Assembly (NCBI RefSeq): GCF_900176435.1
Contig: NZ_FWYE01000001.1
Span: forward strand, 434,001 to 498,000
DNA: 64,000 bases
Source: Picrophilus oshimae DSM 9789
GTDB taxonomy: Archaea > Thermoplasmatota > Thermoplasmata > Thermoplasmatales > Thermoplasmataceae
Direction: 5' to 3'
The notes under the pieces are model-generated. The model had not been told where the DNA came from. It made no database searches and was given only the letters and a program-made list of their open reading frames with translations. A program made the translations under genes and the position numbers. Numbering within the stretch: position 1 is the stretch's first letter; each line of letters starts with the position of its first letter. Shown here piece by piece: positions 16,704 to 27,093 of this stretch.

Positions 16704-19472
16704 ATGTCAGGATCAATATACAGCGTTTCAGGTCCGGTTGTTATTGCACAGGATATTGAAAATGCCCAGATGTTTGATGTCGTCAGGGTTGGCGAGCTGG
16801 GCCTTATTGGCGAGATTATTAGAATTTCAGGCAACAAGGCGACAATACAGGTTTATGAGGACACAAGCGGGTTAAGGCCGGGTGAAAAGGTTTACTCAAC
16901 AGGGAAACCATTATCAGTTGAGCTTGGCCCCGGTCTTTTATCCTCAATTTACGACGGCATTCAAAGGCCCCTGGACGTTATAAGGGCAAAAACCGGTGAT
17001 TTTATTGCAAAGGGTGTAAACATACCGCCACTGAACGAGGAAAAGCTCTGGGACTTTAAACCACTTGTCAATGAGGGGCAGCAGGTAAAATCGAATTTTA
17101 TCATAGGCGAGGTTGATGAAACAGAGATAATAAAGAATAAAATCATGGTTCCATATGGTGTTGAGGGTACCGTTAAATCAATAAAATCTGGTAAATTTAA
17201 GGTTTCAGATACCGTTGCAATCATAGAAACCAGGAACGGTGATTATGAAATAAAATTGAAGCAGATCTGGCCTGTAAGGGAAGCCAGGCGTGTTTTCCAT
17301 AAGTTTCCGCCTGAGATTCCATTAATAACAGGTCAAAGGGTTATAGATGCATTCTTCCCGGTTGCAAAGGGAGGTACCGTTGCAGTTCCAGGGCCTTTTG
17401 GATCAGGAAAGTGTGTTACAGGTGATACGCCAGTGCTTCTGGCAGATGGAACTGTAATGAGCATAGAGGATATATACAATAAATCAAGTGGAACTGTGGA
17501 ATATAAAAATGAAAACGAAACACTTATCAGGCTTGATGAGCCCCTCAGGCTTTATTCATTTTACAACGGCCATGTAAACGAAAGCACCTCGAATTATATA
17601 TACAAGGGCAAGAGCGATTCAATAATTAAAATAAGAACGGCATCTGGCAGGGAGGTTAAGGTAACACCAGTGCATAAACTATTCAGATTTGTTGATGATA
17701 AAATCATTGAAACCGAGGCAAGATATCTAAACACAGGCGATTTCATAGCATCAATAAAAAGATTCAATAATAAGGATGAAAATTATCTATCCGGCGATGA
17801 ATCAGAACTTCTCGGTTTGTACGCATCATACGGCAGCATAGAGGATGGCATTTTAATTGATGCATCCATAAAGGACAGATTTATAAATCTTGCAATGAAC
17901 ATTTTTAAATTAAAGACAATTAACATTGAATACAAAAATGGCAGGGTTTTAATAAAGAACGATGGTCTCAAGGATTTTATAGCCAGGATGATCTCCAGTG
18001 GTATACCATCAGAGATAATGAGGTCAAGGACATGCGCCACCTCATTTATAAATGGATATCTTTATGGTAAGTTATATCACGATGATGTTATTAAATTACA
18101 TGATAATGAGCAAAACATTTTAAAGATATCATACATGCTAACAGGTCTTGGAATAATCCATTCAATAAGGAAAAATTTAATCGAAATAAAAGCAGAAAAC
18201 ATGAAAATTCTTAATTCAATGGAAAATGAATTAATAGATAATAATGAAACATTGTTAATATCAAATAATGCAGATGATGATTTTGATCTATATCCTGATG
18301 AGATTGAATCAATAGAAATATTGCCAGGGCCATTCGATGTTTACGATGTAACCACACCGGACTTTGGAAGCAACTTTGTCGGCGGCTACGGCGCAATACT
18401 ATTGCACAACACTGTAATACAGCACCAGCTATCAAAGTGGTCAGACAGCGATATTGTTGTTTATGTCGGCTGCGGAGAGCGCGGAAACGAAATGACAGAG
18501 ATACTAAGCACATTCCCTGAGCTTATGGACCCAAAGACAGGAAAGCCAATAATGCAGAGAACAGTTCTTATAGCAAACACATCAAACATGCCTGTTGCGG
18601 CAAGGGAGGCAAGCATATACACTGGCGTTACAATAGCCGAGTACTACCGTGATATGGGATACAACGTGGCATTAATGGCAGACTCAACCAGCAGGTGGGC
18701 CGAGGCACTGCGTGAAATATCCGGCAGGCTTGAGGAGATGCCAGGAGAGGAAGGTTATCCTGCATACCTTGGCAGGAGGATCTCTGAATTCTATGAAAGA
18801 TCTGGAAATGCCCAGATTATTGCGGAGGATCAGAGAACAGGCTCTGTTACGCTTATCGGTGCTGTATCACCTCCAGGCGGTGACCTATCTGATCCGGTTG
18901 TTCAGAACACTTTAAGGGTAACACGTGTATTCTGGGCCCTGGATGCATCACTGGCATCAAGGAGGCACTTCCCATCAATAAACTGGTTAACATCATATTC
19001 ATTGTATACAAACAATCTATCAAAATGGTATATAGAAAATGTTGGACCTGACTGGCCAGAGATATATAAAACAATGATGGATCTGCTTGAGAAGGAGTCA
19101 GAGCTCCAGGAAATCGTTCAGCTCGTGGGCTATGATGCACTGCCTGAGAAGGAGAAGAACGTTCTTGACATAGCAAAGATGATAAGGGAGGATTTTCTCC
19201 AGCAAAACGCCTTTGATGATATAGATACCTACTGCTCAATAAAGAAGCAGTACATGATGTTAAAGATTATAAAAACAGTTTATGAAATGCAGATGAACGC
19301 ATTGAATCATGGAATGAAGATAAGCCAGATAACGTCAATACCCGCAAGATCAAAGATTTCAAGGATGAAGGAGGTATCAGAACAGGACTTTCCGGCTTTC
19401 TATAAAAATATCATAAAGGAGATAAATGATGAGTATAACAGCATGATTGAGGTCGGTGGTGTAAATGCGTGA
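16704..19472 (+). CDS. atpA: A-type ATP synthase catalytic subunit A, with intein
   Basis: The precursor is 922 residues; removing the 333-residue intein (237-569) leaves 589, the normal size. The subunit hydrolyses or makes ATP in the A3B3 head. The P-loop GPFGSGK|T is split by the intein between K236 and what becomes the next residue, T570. Other features are the archaeal-specific insert (about residues 115-185), the Walker B region ([21 protein letters not shown]) and [10 protein letters not shown]. The product works only after protein splicing. It overlaps atpB by 8 bp. Confidence 0.96.
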   Translation: MSGSIYSVSGPVVIAQDIENAQMFDVVRVGELGLIGEIIRISGNKATIQVYEDTSGLRPGEKVYSTGKPLSVELGPGLLSSIYDGIQRPLDVIRAKTGDFIAKGVNIPPLNEEKLWDFKPLVNEGQQVKSNFIIGEVDETEIIKNKIMVPYGVEGTVKSIKSGKFKVSDTVAIIETRNGDYEIKLKQIWPVREARRVFHKFPPEIPLITGQRVIDAFFPVAKGGTVAVPGPFGSGKCVTGDTPVLLADGTVMSIEDIYNKSSGTVEYKNENETLIRLDEPLRLYSFYNGHVNESTSNYIYKGKSDSIIKIRTASGREVKVTPVHKLFRFVDDKIIETEARYLNTGDFIASIKRFNNKDENYLSGDESELLGLYASYGSIEDGILIDASIKDRFINLAMNIFKLKTINIEYKNGRVLIKNDGLKDFIARMISSGIPSEIMRSRTCATSFINGYLYGKLYHDDVIKLHDNEQNILKISYMLTGLGIIHSIRKNLIEIKAENMKILNSMENELIDNNETLLISNNADDDFDLYPDEIESIEILPGPFDVYDVTTPDFGSNFVGGYGAILLHNTVIQHQLSKWSDSDIVVYVGCGERGNEMTEILSTFPELMDPKTGKPIMQRTVLIANTSNMPVAAREASIYTGVTIAEYYRDMGYNVALMADSTSRWAEALREISGRLEEMPGEEGYPAYLGRRISEFYERSGNAQIIAEDQRTGSVTLIGAVSPPGGDLSDPVVQNTLRVTRVFWALDASLASRRHFPSINWLTSYSLYTNNLSKWYIENVGPDWPEIYKTMMDLLEKESELQEIVQLVGYDALPEKEKNVLDIAKMIREDFLQQNAFDDIDTYCSIKKQYMMLKIIKTVYEMQMNALNHGMKISQITSIPARSKISRMKEVSEQDFPAFYKNIIKEINDEYNSMIEVGGVNA
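17412..18410 (+). other. intein in AtpA (degenerate LAGLIDADG endonuclease domain)
   Basis: An in-frame insert of 333 residues inside the P-loop. The splicing blocks are complete: Cys1 in [13 protein letters not shown] (block A), [10 protein letters not shown] with the TxxH of block [18 protein letters not shown] (block F) and LLHN at the end (block G), followed by Thr+1. The middle ~170 residues hold two LAGLIDADG-like segments, LLGLYASYG (17808-17834) and FINGYLYGK (18045-18071), both lacking the catalytic aspartate. The endonuclease therefore looks dead while splicing should work. Confidence 0.9.
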
Positions 19473-20847
19473 TGTTTTATACAGATCAGTTTCACAGATC
19501 AGTGGTCCGTTACTTTTTGTTGAGGATGTAAAGGACACATCGTATAATGAGATCGTTGATATTATTCTTGATAACGGTGAGAAACGCCGTGGCCAGGTTC
19601 TTGAGACAAGAAACGGCCTTTCAATAGTTCAGATATATGGATCAACAACGGGTATAAGCACATCAAATGCAAGTGTGAAATTTACAGGCTCAACATTCAG
19701 GCTGCCTGTATCAGACGATATGCTTGGGAGAATCTTCAATGGTTTTGGTGAGCCAATAGATAACGGTCCAAAGATATATTCAAAGGACAAACTTGATATA
19801 AACGGCAGTGCAATAAATCCATATTCAAGAGAGGAACCAAGCGAGTTCGTTCAAACCGGAATATCAACAATAGACGGTATGAACACGCTTGTTATGGGAC
19901 AGAAGCTTCCGATCTTCTCAGGTGCAGGTTTATCACACAACAGGCTTGCAGCGCAGATAGCCAGGCAGGCAAAAACATTGAAGGGGACCGAGAACTTCGG
20001 TGTTGTCTTTGGTGCAATAGGCATTACAAGCGAGGAGGCAAATTATTTTATAAATGAATTCCAGAGCTCAGGTTCCCTTTCAAATTCAGTAATATTTTTA
20101 AATCTTGCATCAGACCCATCAATGGACAGAATTGTCCTGCCAAGGATAGCGCTAACAACAGCTGAGTACCTTGCATATGAAAAGGAAATGAATATGCTGG
20201 TTATACTAACGGACATGACAAACTACTGCGAGGCATTGCGTGAGATCTCATCTGCAAGGAATGAAATACCGGGCCGCCGCGGGTATCCTGGCTACATGTA
20301 CACGGATCTAAGCACAATATACGAGCGCGCCGGCAAGATCCGCGGCAGAAATGGTTCGATAACACAGATACCAATACTCACAATGCCCGGTGACGATATA
20401 ACAAATCCGGTTCCGGATCTAACAGGCTATATAACCGAGGGCCAGATAACACTGTCTAGAGATCTAAACAAAAGAAACATATACCCAGAGGTGGACGTCC
20501 TTTTATCACTGTCAAGGTTAATGAACCAGGGTATTGGTTCGGATCATACAAGGGAGGATCACAGGGGTCTGGCAGATCAGCTATATGCATCATATGCAAA
20601 GGGAAAGGATGCAAGGTCAATGAGTGAGATCGTTGGTGAGGAATCATTAACAGAAACAGACAAATTATATCTTAAGTTTGCAGAGGATTTTGAGAACAAA
20701 TATGTAAACCAGGGCAACATTGAAAGGAGCATAGAGGACACATTAAACCTTGGCTGGGATCTTCTATCTGTACTGCCTGTGGATGAGATGAAGAAGGTTA
20801 AATCCGCCCATATACCAAAATATGGGAAGTGGAACAATGGCAAATAA
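19465..20847 (+). CDS. atpB: A-type ATP synthase subunit B
   Basis: A 460-residue non-catalytic nucleotide-binding subunit that alternates with A in the hexamer. Family text includes [12 protein letters not shown], the P-loop remnant [14 protein letters not shown] (no GK[ST], as usual for B), [26 protein letters not shown] and the ITEGQI segment. The ATG lies inside the end of atpA and the gene end overlaps atpD by 11 bp. Confidence 0.96.
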   Translation: MRDVLYRSVSQISGPLLFVEDVKDTSYNEIVDIILDNGEKRRGQVLETRNGLSIVQIYGSTTGISTSNASVKFTGSTFRLPVSDDMLGRIFNGFGEPIDNGPKIYSKDKLDINGSAINPYSREEPSEFVQTGISTIDGMNTLVMGQKLPIFSGAGLSHNRLAAQIARQAKTLKGTENFGVVFGAIGITSEEANYFINEFQSSGSLSNSVIFLNLASDPSMDRIVLPRIALTTAEYLAYEKEMNMLVILTDMTNYCEALREISSARNEIPGRRGYPGYMYTDLSTIYERAGKIRGRNGSITQIPILTMPGDDITNPVPDLTGYITEGQITLSRDLNKRNIYPEVDVLLSLSRLMNQGIGSDHTREDHRGLADQLYASYAKGKDARSMSEIVGEESLTETDKLYLKFAEDFENKYVNQGNIERSIEDTLNLGWDLLSVLPVDEMKKVKSAHIPKYGKWNNGK

Positions 20848-21469
20848 TGTTAAGGCAACAAGAATTGAATTAATAAACACAAAGAAGAGAATAAAGGTGG
20901 CAAGGAGGGGCCTCGATCTTCTAAAGATGAAGAGGCAGGCCCTTGTCATGGAATTCATGAAGATCGCAAATGAAATAAAGGGCAAGAGGGAGGCCCTTAG
21001 AAATGATATAGCGGCTGCCATAAATGAAATAAAGATGGCAGAGATCATCGAGGGGCAGATGGAAATAGAGAGGCTATCATATCTATCATCGAATCCGGAT
21101 ATATCAATGAACATGCGCAACATCATGGGTGTAAAGATACCAGAGCTCGATACAAAATATGGAAAAACAGGACTAACAGAGGATTATCTTGTATCTTCAG
21201 TTCCGGTATCCGTTTATGATTCAATAAAGCTCTTTGAAAGGGTATTCAATGAGTTAATGGAAATATCACAAAAAGAGGTTGCCATGCGCAAGCTTTTATA
21301 TGAAATAGACAAAACGAACAGGAGGTCAAACGCAATAGAGAATATTATGATACCAAGAATGGAGTCAAACCTAAAGTTTATTAAGGATCATCTTGATGAG
21401 CTTGAGAGGGAGAGCTTCTCCTCCCTGAAGTTCGTAAAGGAGCACGTGCTCGATGAACCGCAGCGTTGA
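20837..21469 (+). CDS. atpD: A-type ATP synthase subunit D (central stalk)
   Basis: A 210-residue rotor shaft subunit forming a long antiparallel coiled coil. The conserved N-terminal helix TRIEL...[17 protein letters not shown] and the C-terminal helix [21 protein letters not shown] are both present. I start at ATG 20837 ([12 protein letters not shown]), which resembles Thermoplasma orthologues; the ATG at 20822 would give a longer overlap with atpB. Its 3' end overlaps the 36-codon membrane ORF at 21453. Confidence 0.92.
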   Translation: MANNVKATRIELINTKKRIKVARRGLDLLKMKRQALVMEFMKIANEIKGKREALRNDIAAAINEIKMAEIIEGQMEIERLSYLSSNPDISMNMRNIMGVKIPELDTKYGKTGLTEDYLVSSVPVSVYDSIKLFERVFNELMEISQKEVAMRKLLYEIDKTNRRSNAIENIMIPRMESNLKFIKDHLDELERESFSSLKFVKEHVLDEPQR

Positions 21470-21563
21470 TAAGTTCAGGCTGATTAAAATAATAATATTC
21501 GCTGTTAATGTATCGTTATCCATAGGACTTATTCTATTCATATTTATGGAGGTTTTTCTATGA
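21453..21563 (+). CDS. 36-residue single-span membrane protein inside the ATP synthase operon
   Basis: An unlisted small ORF between atpD and atpH: ATG at 21453, TGA at 21561-21563. It reads [13 protein letters not shown] and then one hydrophobic helix (about residues 10-35) with a single glutamate near the end (FMEVFL). It overlaps atpD by 17 bp in another frame and atpH by 4 bp (ATGA), the same coupling used by the classical subunits. The space between D and H is filled exactly. I know no archaeal ATP synthase subunit of this kind; it may be a small membrane partner of subunit I or the K ring. Confidence 0.6.
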   Translation: MNRSVDKFRLIKIIIFAVNVSLSIGLILFIFMEVFL

Positions 21564-21880
21564 CTGAGCTTGATGAATTGAAGGTTATAAAAGATAAGGA
21601 AGAGAGCATAAAAAAGGAGATCGAGAACATTATAAAGGAAAAGGAAAACGAGATTAAGGAAATAAAATCGGAGTACGAGGAGAAGGCAAAGAGTACAGAG
21701 GAGGAATCATTAAACATGTACAATGCTGCAATCATGGAGGCCAGGGCCGAGGAGGAAAAGAGGTACGTTGAGTTAATAAACAAGGCCAAGGCAGAGGCAG
21801 ATCTGATGAAATTAAAGCTCTCAGAGGATGAAATACGTGAGTTTGTTATAAACAGGGTTATTGAATATTTAAAAGAGTGA
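21560..21880 (+). CDS. atpH: A-type ATP synthase subunit H (peripheral stalk)
   Basis: A 106-residue, almost wholly charged helical protein (KDKEESIKKEIENIIKEKENE and on) predicted to be one continuous coiled coil. Subunit H pairs with E as the stator stalk and anchors to subunit I. It overlaps the preceding small ORF by 4 bp and ends 4 bp before atpI. Sequence identity in this family is low, so the call depends on coiled-coil character and position. Confidence 0.85.
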   Translation: MTELDELKVIKDKEESIKKEIENIIKEKENEIKEIKSEYEEKAKSTEEESLNMYNAAIMEARAEEEKRYVELINKAKAEADLMKLKLSEDEIREFVINRVIEYLKE

Positions 21881-21884
21881 TTCA

Positions 21885-23807
21885 ATGTTAAAGCCTGAAA
21901 AAATGGAGAAGATAATTATAATATCGTTAAATAAATACCGCGATGTTATAGTAAGGGATCTGCACGAGCTTGGTGCAATGCAGGTGGAGGACAGCGGTGA
22001 GAAGATCTCATCGGTATTCAATAAAAGGTATGAAAATAGCATGTACAAGGATGTATACAATTATTTACAGAAATTCCGGGGATATCTATCAATGCTTCCA
22101 AAAAGGGAGATAAGGAGCAGGGCCAGGTTCAAAGGCATAGATGATTTAATATCAAAAATAGAAAGTATAAAAATAGAAAACGATCTAAATGAAATAAAGG
22201 ATAATGAGGATAAATTAATAGCATTAAAAAGGGATCTTGAGAATAATATTAAACCGCTTGAAATAATGCATAACCTTGATTATGATCTTTCAATATTTAA
22301 TAACGATCACGTTAAAAGTGTTGTAATTGAGGAGCCAGCGCTGCCATTTATTGGCGACTGTAATAGATGCGTATCAAAGATAAAATTAAACAATTTTTAT
22401 TTAATAATCGTTGAAAAAAACGCATATGATAATTTAATATCAAGGCTGCCGCAGAATTACATTATAATGCCTGTTCCTGAGGGTTCAGGTAAGATTGGCG
22501 ACGTTCTTGCATCATGGAAAAATGAGCTTTTAAATGTAAATAATAAACTAAACGATTTAAATAAAAGATTAAATGAGATATCAGATAAATGGTATGAAAC
22601 AATAGCACAGGTATCAGAGGAGCTTGAAATATATGCAAACGAATACGATGTAGAATCAGAGCTCGCGTCAAGTGATTCCGCTTTTGCAATAACAGGCTGG
22701 ATACCAGTGGCCATGGAAAAAACCATAAATGAGGTTTTAAGCAGGGACTCAAACAACGAAATTTACATAAAAAGAATTGAAACGGACGAGGAGCCGCCGA
22801 CGCTGTTAAAGAACACAAAAAGACTAAAGATCTTTGAGTTCTTTGTGAGGTTTTACTCCCTGCCAAGGGAGTATGAGATAGATCCTACAATAATCTTTGC
22901 AATAGTCTTTCCAGTATTCTTTGGTTTAATGGTTGGTGATGCCGGCTACAGCCTTGTTATATTACTAATATCACTTTTTATAATACACAGAGTAGATCAT
23001 CCAGTTCAAAGGAGCCATATACCGAAGTTTTTATCAAGGTTTGTCCTTACAATAATGAGTAAAAACTCGCTAAAAACGCTTGCAAAGGCATTAATACCCG
23101 GATCAATAATAGGTATAATAGTTGGAATAATATTCAACGAGTTCTTTGGATTTACAATATACCCAAGACCGTTTGTTGCCAATCCAAGACCATTTCCAAT
23201 TGTTTACATAGGAAAGCTTCTTTTAATATCAGGATACATAGGCCTTGCGATGGTGATCTTTGGTTTTATACTTGGAATAATAAACAACGTTTATATAAAC
23301 AAGAGAAGGGAGGCCGTTGCAAAGTTCGGCTGGATACTTCTCGCGCTTGGCATAGCAGATATAGGCCTTAATTTGCTGCACAGGATCTCGCTAAGCCCTG
23401 ATGTTTTATCATCTTTAATAGGCTATATAATGATCGTCCTTGGCTTTATACTTATATTAATCTTCGAGGGCAGGCAGAGCCTAATGGAGATACCATCCAT
23501 AATAAGCCATATACTATCATATACAAGGCTTGTGGGAATTCTTCTTGCCACTGTTGTCCTTGCACTGGTTATAAACAGGGTCTTTGTTTCAACGCTTAGC
23601 ATGCCCTTCTATTTTATAATACTTGGTGTTATAATACTTGCAATAGGCCAGATATTTAATTTAATAATATCTGTGTTCGAGCCTGGAATACAGGGGGCCA
23701 GGCTTATATACGTTGAATTCTTCTCAAAGTTCTATTTTGGCAACGGAAAACCATTCAGGCCATTCGCTGCAAACAGAAAATACACAGAAAAGGACAATGA
23801 AAGGTAA
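21885..23807 (+). CDS. atpI: A-type ATP synthase subunit I (membrane subunit a)
   Basis: A 640-residue membrane subunit containing the proton half-channels. Residues 1 to about 330 are cytoplasmic with coiled-coil stretches that bind the E/H stalks. The rest holds roughly eight membrane helices, starting at PTIIFAIVFPVFFGLMVGDAGY. The essential arginine facing the K ring is in HILSYTRLVGI. Last gene of the operon. Confidence 0.94.
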   Translation: MLKPEKMEKIIIISLNKYRDVIVRDLHELGAMQVEDSGEKISSVFNKRYENSMYKDVYNYLQKFRGYLSMLPKREIRSRARFKGIDDLISKIESIKIENDLNEIKDNEDKLIALKRDLENNIKPLEIMHNLDYDLSIFNNDHVKSVVIEEPALPFIGDCNRCVSKIKLNNFYLIIVEKNAYDNLISRLPQNYIIMPVPEGSGKIGDVLASWKNELLNVNNKLNDLNKRLNEISDKWYETIAQVSEELEIYANEYDVESELASSDSAFAITGWIPVAMEKTINEVLSRDSNNEIYIKRIETDEEPPTLLKNTKRLKIFEFFVRFYSLPREYEIDPTIIFAIVFPVFFGLMVGDAGYSLVILLISLFIIHRVDHPVQRSHIPKFLSRFVLTIMSKNSLKTLAKALIPGSIIGIIVGIIFNEFFGFTIYPRPFVANPRPFPIVYIGKLLLISGYIGLAMVIFGFILGIINNVYINKRREAVAKFGWILLALGIADIGLNLLHRISLSPDVLSSLIGYIMIVLGFILILIFEGRQSLMEIPSIISHILSYTRLVGILLATVVLALVINRVFVSTLSMPFYFIILGVIILAIGQIFNLIISVFEPGIQGARLIYVEFFSKFYFGNGKPFRPFAANRKYTEKDNER

Positions 23808-23846
23808 CCATCATAATATTAATATTTTTATATTATATCTTACTCC

Positions 23847-25022
23847 ATGGAGACAATAAAAAGCGTAGATATATACGAGCTTGGATCTCCCGGGGAAAAA
23901 TCATCTCCATGGAGCTCAACAATCCTGATAGTTAAGCTGACATCGTCCAATGGTAACGTTGGTTATGGAGAGGCACCAACAACGTTCATGACGCTTCCTG
24001 TTAAGGAAAGCATGCGCGAGGTTGAGCGTGTCTTTAAGGATCAGAACTATTTTAATATAGAAAAGAACATGCGCGAGTTTTATAAGCATTCATTTTACCT
24101 ATCAAGATCCATGGAGGCAACATCAGCCCTAAGTGCATTTGAAATAGCCTCATGGGATTTAATAGGCAAGGATCTTGGTACGCCCGTGTATAATCTGCTT
24201 GGTGGTGAATACAATTCTGAGCTCAGGGCCTATGCCAATGGCTGGTACTCTGACTGTTTGGAACCTGATGACTTTGTTTCAAGGGCAAAGGAATACATAA
24301 AAAAGGGATATACTGCATTTAAGTTCGATCCGTTTAGAAACAACTTTGACAGGATAGGCAACGATGGTATAAAAAAGGCCGTTGATATAGTCTCGGCAAT
24401 GAGGTCAGAGCTTGGTGAAAATATAGATCTTTTAATAGAATGCCATGGAAGGTTCTCAACAAAGTATGCAATAAAGGTTGGCCAGGCACTTGATGAGTTT
24501 AATCCGTTATTTATAGAGGAGCCAATACATCCTGAGATGGAGCTGGGCCTCTTTGATTTTAAAAGGTATGTAAATACACCGGTTGCACTTGGTGAGAGGC
24601 TTTTAAACAAGGAGGATTTTGCAAGGTACATATCACAGGGCATGGTCGACATAGTACAGGCAGATCTAACAAATTCAAAGGGAATACTTGAGGCAAAGAA
24701 GATCTCTGCAATAGTTGAATCCTTTGGAGGCCTCATGGCATTTCATAATGCCTTTGGACCGGTTCAGACTGCCGCAACGTTAAACGTTGATTACACACTG
24801 ACCAATTTTTTAATACAGGAAAGCTTTGAGGACTCATGGCCTGACTGGAAGAGAAATCTTTTCTCAGGATACAGGATAGAAAACGGGCATTTCAAACTTT
24901 CAGGGAAGCCTGGGCTTGGCATAACAGCAGATGAAAAATTAATGGAAAAATTAATTTATGATGGCATGGAGGAATTCAATAAAAACGAGCCATCATGGGT
25001 TGTCTCTGGAACATACAAATAA
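23847..25022 (+). CDS. gnaD: gluconate dehydratase (mandelate racemase/enolase superfamily)
   Basis: A 391-residue MR/MLE-type dehydratase. Metal ligands are visible as glutamates in IECHG, FIEEPIHP and ALGERLL; the catalytic base pair region is FKFDPFR and the histidine is in FHNAFGPVQTAA. Picrophilus degrades glucose by a non-phosphorylative Entner-Doudoroff route in which gluconate dehydratase makes 2-keto-3-deoxygluconate, and this sequence fits that enzyme. Galactonate or another aldonate could also be a substrate. It has its own TATA-like stretch (ttatatctt) before the ATG and is not clustered with other sugar genes. Confidence 0.8.
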   Translation: METIKSVDIYELGSPGEKSSPWSSTILIVKLTSSNGNVGYGEAPTTFMTLPVKESMREVERVFKDQNYFNIEKNMREFYKHSFYLSRSMEATSALSAFEIASWDLIGKDLGTPVYNLLGGEYNSELRAYANGWYSDCLEPDDFVSRAKEYIKKGYTAFKFDPFRNNFDRIGNDGIKKAVDIVSAMRSELGENIDLLIECHGRFSTKYAIKVGQALDEFNPLFIEEPIHPEMELGLFDFKRYVNTPVALGERLLNKEDFARYISQGMVDIVQADLTNSKGILEAKKISAIVESFGGLMAFHNAFGPVQTAATLNVDYTLTNFLIQESFEDSWPDWKRNLFSGYRIENGHFKLSGKPGLGITADEKLMEKLIYDGMEEFNKNEPSWVVSGTYK

Positions 25023-25023
25023 A

Positions 25024-25575
25024 TTAATCATTTTTTAATTTCCTTGCAGTATTAACAAGGTTCTCTAGAAGCTGTCTCATAAATTTCTTTGCATCCTCAT
25101 CCCTTAGGTTCCCATTCTCGTCAAATTTCTGGGATGCCATTGTAACAAAGACCTCAGGTGTATTTATTGGAATTATATTTAAAAATACAAAACTCTGCCT
25201 TAGATGGTACTGTGCCCTGGAACCACCAAGCATACCTATCGATGCGCTCATTATTGCCGCAGGCTTTCCATTGAAGGAATTATCACCGTATGGCCTTGAT
25301 GCAAGATCTATTGCATTTTTTAGATATCCAGGAACCGAATAATTGTACTCTGGCGTTACAAAGAGTATTCCATCAGAATTTTTTATCTCGTTTTTAAAAT
25401 TCTTAACGTTCTCAGGGTAGTTGTTTTCAATATCCTGGTTGTAAAATGGCAGTCCGGAGATGTCAAGAATCTTTAGTTTGGAGCCATCGGGCATTAATTT
25501 TGCAGCCTCAAGCATTAAATACCTGTTATATGAGTTCTTTCTAAGGCTACCGCCTATGCCAACTATATTTATCAT
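25024..25575 (-). CDS. NAD(P)H-dependent FMN reductase, flavodoxin fold
   Basis: A 183-residue protein of the NADPH_FMN_red family. GSLRKNSYNRYL is the FMN-phosphate loop, LPFYNQD is conserved, and PEYNYSVPGYLKNAIDLAS forms the isoalloxazine pocket. Relatives reduce quinones, azo compounds or chromate, or supply reduced FMN. The true substrate is unknown. It is monocistronic and converges on gnaD, with the two stops only 1 bp apart. Confidence 0.82.
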   Translation of the reverse strand: MINIVGIGGSLRKNSYNRYLMLEAAKLMPDGSKLKILDISGLPFYNQDIENNYPENVKNFKNEIKNSDGILFVTPEYNYSVPGYLKNAIDLASRPYGDNSFNGKPAAIMSASIGMLGGSRAQYHLRQSFVFLNIIPINTPEVFVTMASQKFDENGNLRDEDAKKFMRQLLENLVNTARKLKND

Positions 25576-25683
25576 GCTACGTTATTGCTTATTATTATAT
25601 AATAATAAAAGTTGATTTACATTAACATAATTAATATATGGTAATTTTAAAAAGATAATATATTCATTGGTAATATTCATACA

Positions 25684-27093
25684 ATGTACATTGTAAGATA
25701 TTCTGAGATCGGCATAAAGGGGGAAAGGGCCAGAAGAAAGATGGAGGGTATACTATCATACAATATAAAGGCGGCCCTTGAATCGTTAAACATCAATGCC
25801 GATGTAATAAGAACAAGGGGCAGGATATATGTCATGTCAGATAATGACATTTCAGATTTATTAAAGAGGATCTTTGGCATAAAATCATTTTCAAGCGCAT
25901 TAATGTTTAAATTCTCTTCAATCGATGATATAAAAAACATCGTATACAGGCTTTACAATGAAAAGGTATATAAAAAAACATTCGGCATCTTTGCAAAGCG
26001 TGCTGGAAATCATAAATTCACATCAAAGGACGTTGAGAGAATAGTAGGCGATGCATTATATAAAAATTCAAACGGTGTGGATCTCGAGAATCCGGAGGTT
26101 CCCATTTACATAGAGATAAGGGACGATAAATTCTATGTTTTTGATAGAATAATTCCAGGGACCGGTGGGCTGCCGCTGCGCTCCGAGGGATCCGCATTAT
26201 CGCTGTTCTCCGGTGGAAACGATTCACCACTGGCAACTTACATGGTTATGAAGCGCGGATCACCATGCGACCTGCTGTTCTGCTCATTTGCACATCCAGA
26301 GGATACATACAACATGCTCTTATCTGCAAGGAGATTATTTGATAAATACAGTTATGGCTACGATCCTTTAATATACATAATAGATGGAACAGAGCTTGCA
26401 TCGAGAATAATGGAGAGAAATCAAAAATACGGGAATTTAATATTTAAAAAGCTTTTATATCTTTATGCGGACAATCTATGCTCATTAAAGAATTACAATG
26501 CAATGGTAACAGGTGAGTCCATAGGACAGGTCTCTTCACAGACGCTTGAAAATCTAAGGTCATTATCACATGGAATTGACCATCCAATACTAAGGCCATT
26601 AATAGGCTTTGACAAGGATGAAATTGTATCAAAATCCAGGGAGCTGGAGATCTTCGAGTATAACCACCTTGGTGAGTTCTGCTCCATTGTTTCAAAAAGG
26701 CCGGGTGTGAGGGTCTCCGTGGATGAATTAAATAATGAGATGAGATATTATAATATTGATTTAATGAAAACCTCGCTGGTATTAAAATACAGTGAGATAA
26801 ATAATTATATAAATGCAATGAAATTAAGCTTTATCAGGGACATACCTGATGATGCGGTTGTCATGGATCTAAGGCCTGCCAGCGATTATATAAAATGGCA
26901 TCTGAACGGATCATTAAACATCGATGTAAAAAATCTAAAAAACATGAATTTTGATAAGGATAAAACCTATGTGTTCTACTGCAGGAAGGGCCTTAACAGC
27001 GCCTATGCAGCATCAATTCTAAGAAAAAATGGAATCAATGCATATTATACAACGGAAAACAATGTAAAAAGGCTCAAACCGAATAGCTTGTAA
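25684..27093 (+). CDS. thiI: tRNA 4-thiouridine synthase ThiI with rhodanese domain
   Basis: A 469-residue protein in three parts: a THUMP RNA-binding region (about residues 50-165), an ATP-pyrophosphatase domain with the PP-loop SLFSGGNDSPLA (about 180-370), and a C-terminal rhodanese domain (about 375-469) with the persulfide cysteine C433 in FYCRKG. It installs s4U8 in tRNA and may donate sulfur for thiazole synthesis. The N terminus is short, beginning directly at RYSEIGIKG. The 3' end overlaps the convergent nuclease-like gene by 20 bp. Confidence 0.92.
   Translation: MYIVRYSEIGIKGERARRKMEGILSYNIKAALESLNINADVIRTRGRIYVMSDNDISDLLKRIFGIKSFSSALMFKFSSIDDIKNIVYRLYNEKVYKKTFGIFAKRAGNHKFTSKDVERIVGDALYKNSNGVDLENPEVPIYIEIRDDKFYVFDRIIPGTGGLPLRSEGSALSLFSGGNDSPLATYMVMKRGSPCDLLFCSFAHPEDTYNMLLSARRLFDKYSYGYDPLIYIIDGTELASRIMERNQKYGNLIFKKLLYLYADNLCSLKNYNAMVTGESIGQVSSQTLENLRSLSHGIDHPILRPLIGFDKDEIVSKSRELEIFEYNHLGEFCSIVSKRPGVRVSVDELNNEMRYYNIDLMKTSLVLKYSEINNYINAMKLSFIRDIPDDAVVMDLRPASDYIKWHLNGSLNIDVKNLKNMNFDKDKTYVFYCRKGLNSAYAASILRKNGINAYYTTENNVKRLKPNSL

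Noticed and set aside
17783-18513. Reverse-strand frames across the AtpA intein
   Set aside because: Shadows of the strongly supported AtpA reading frame; no promoter or family.
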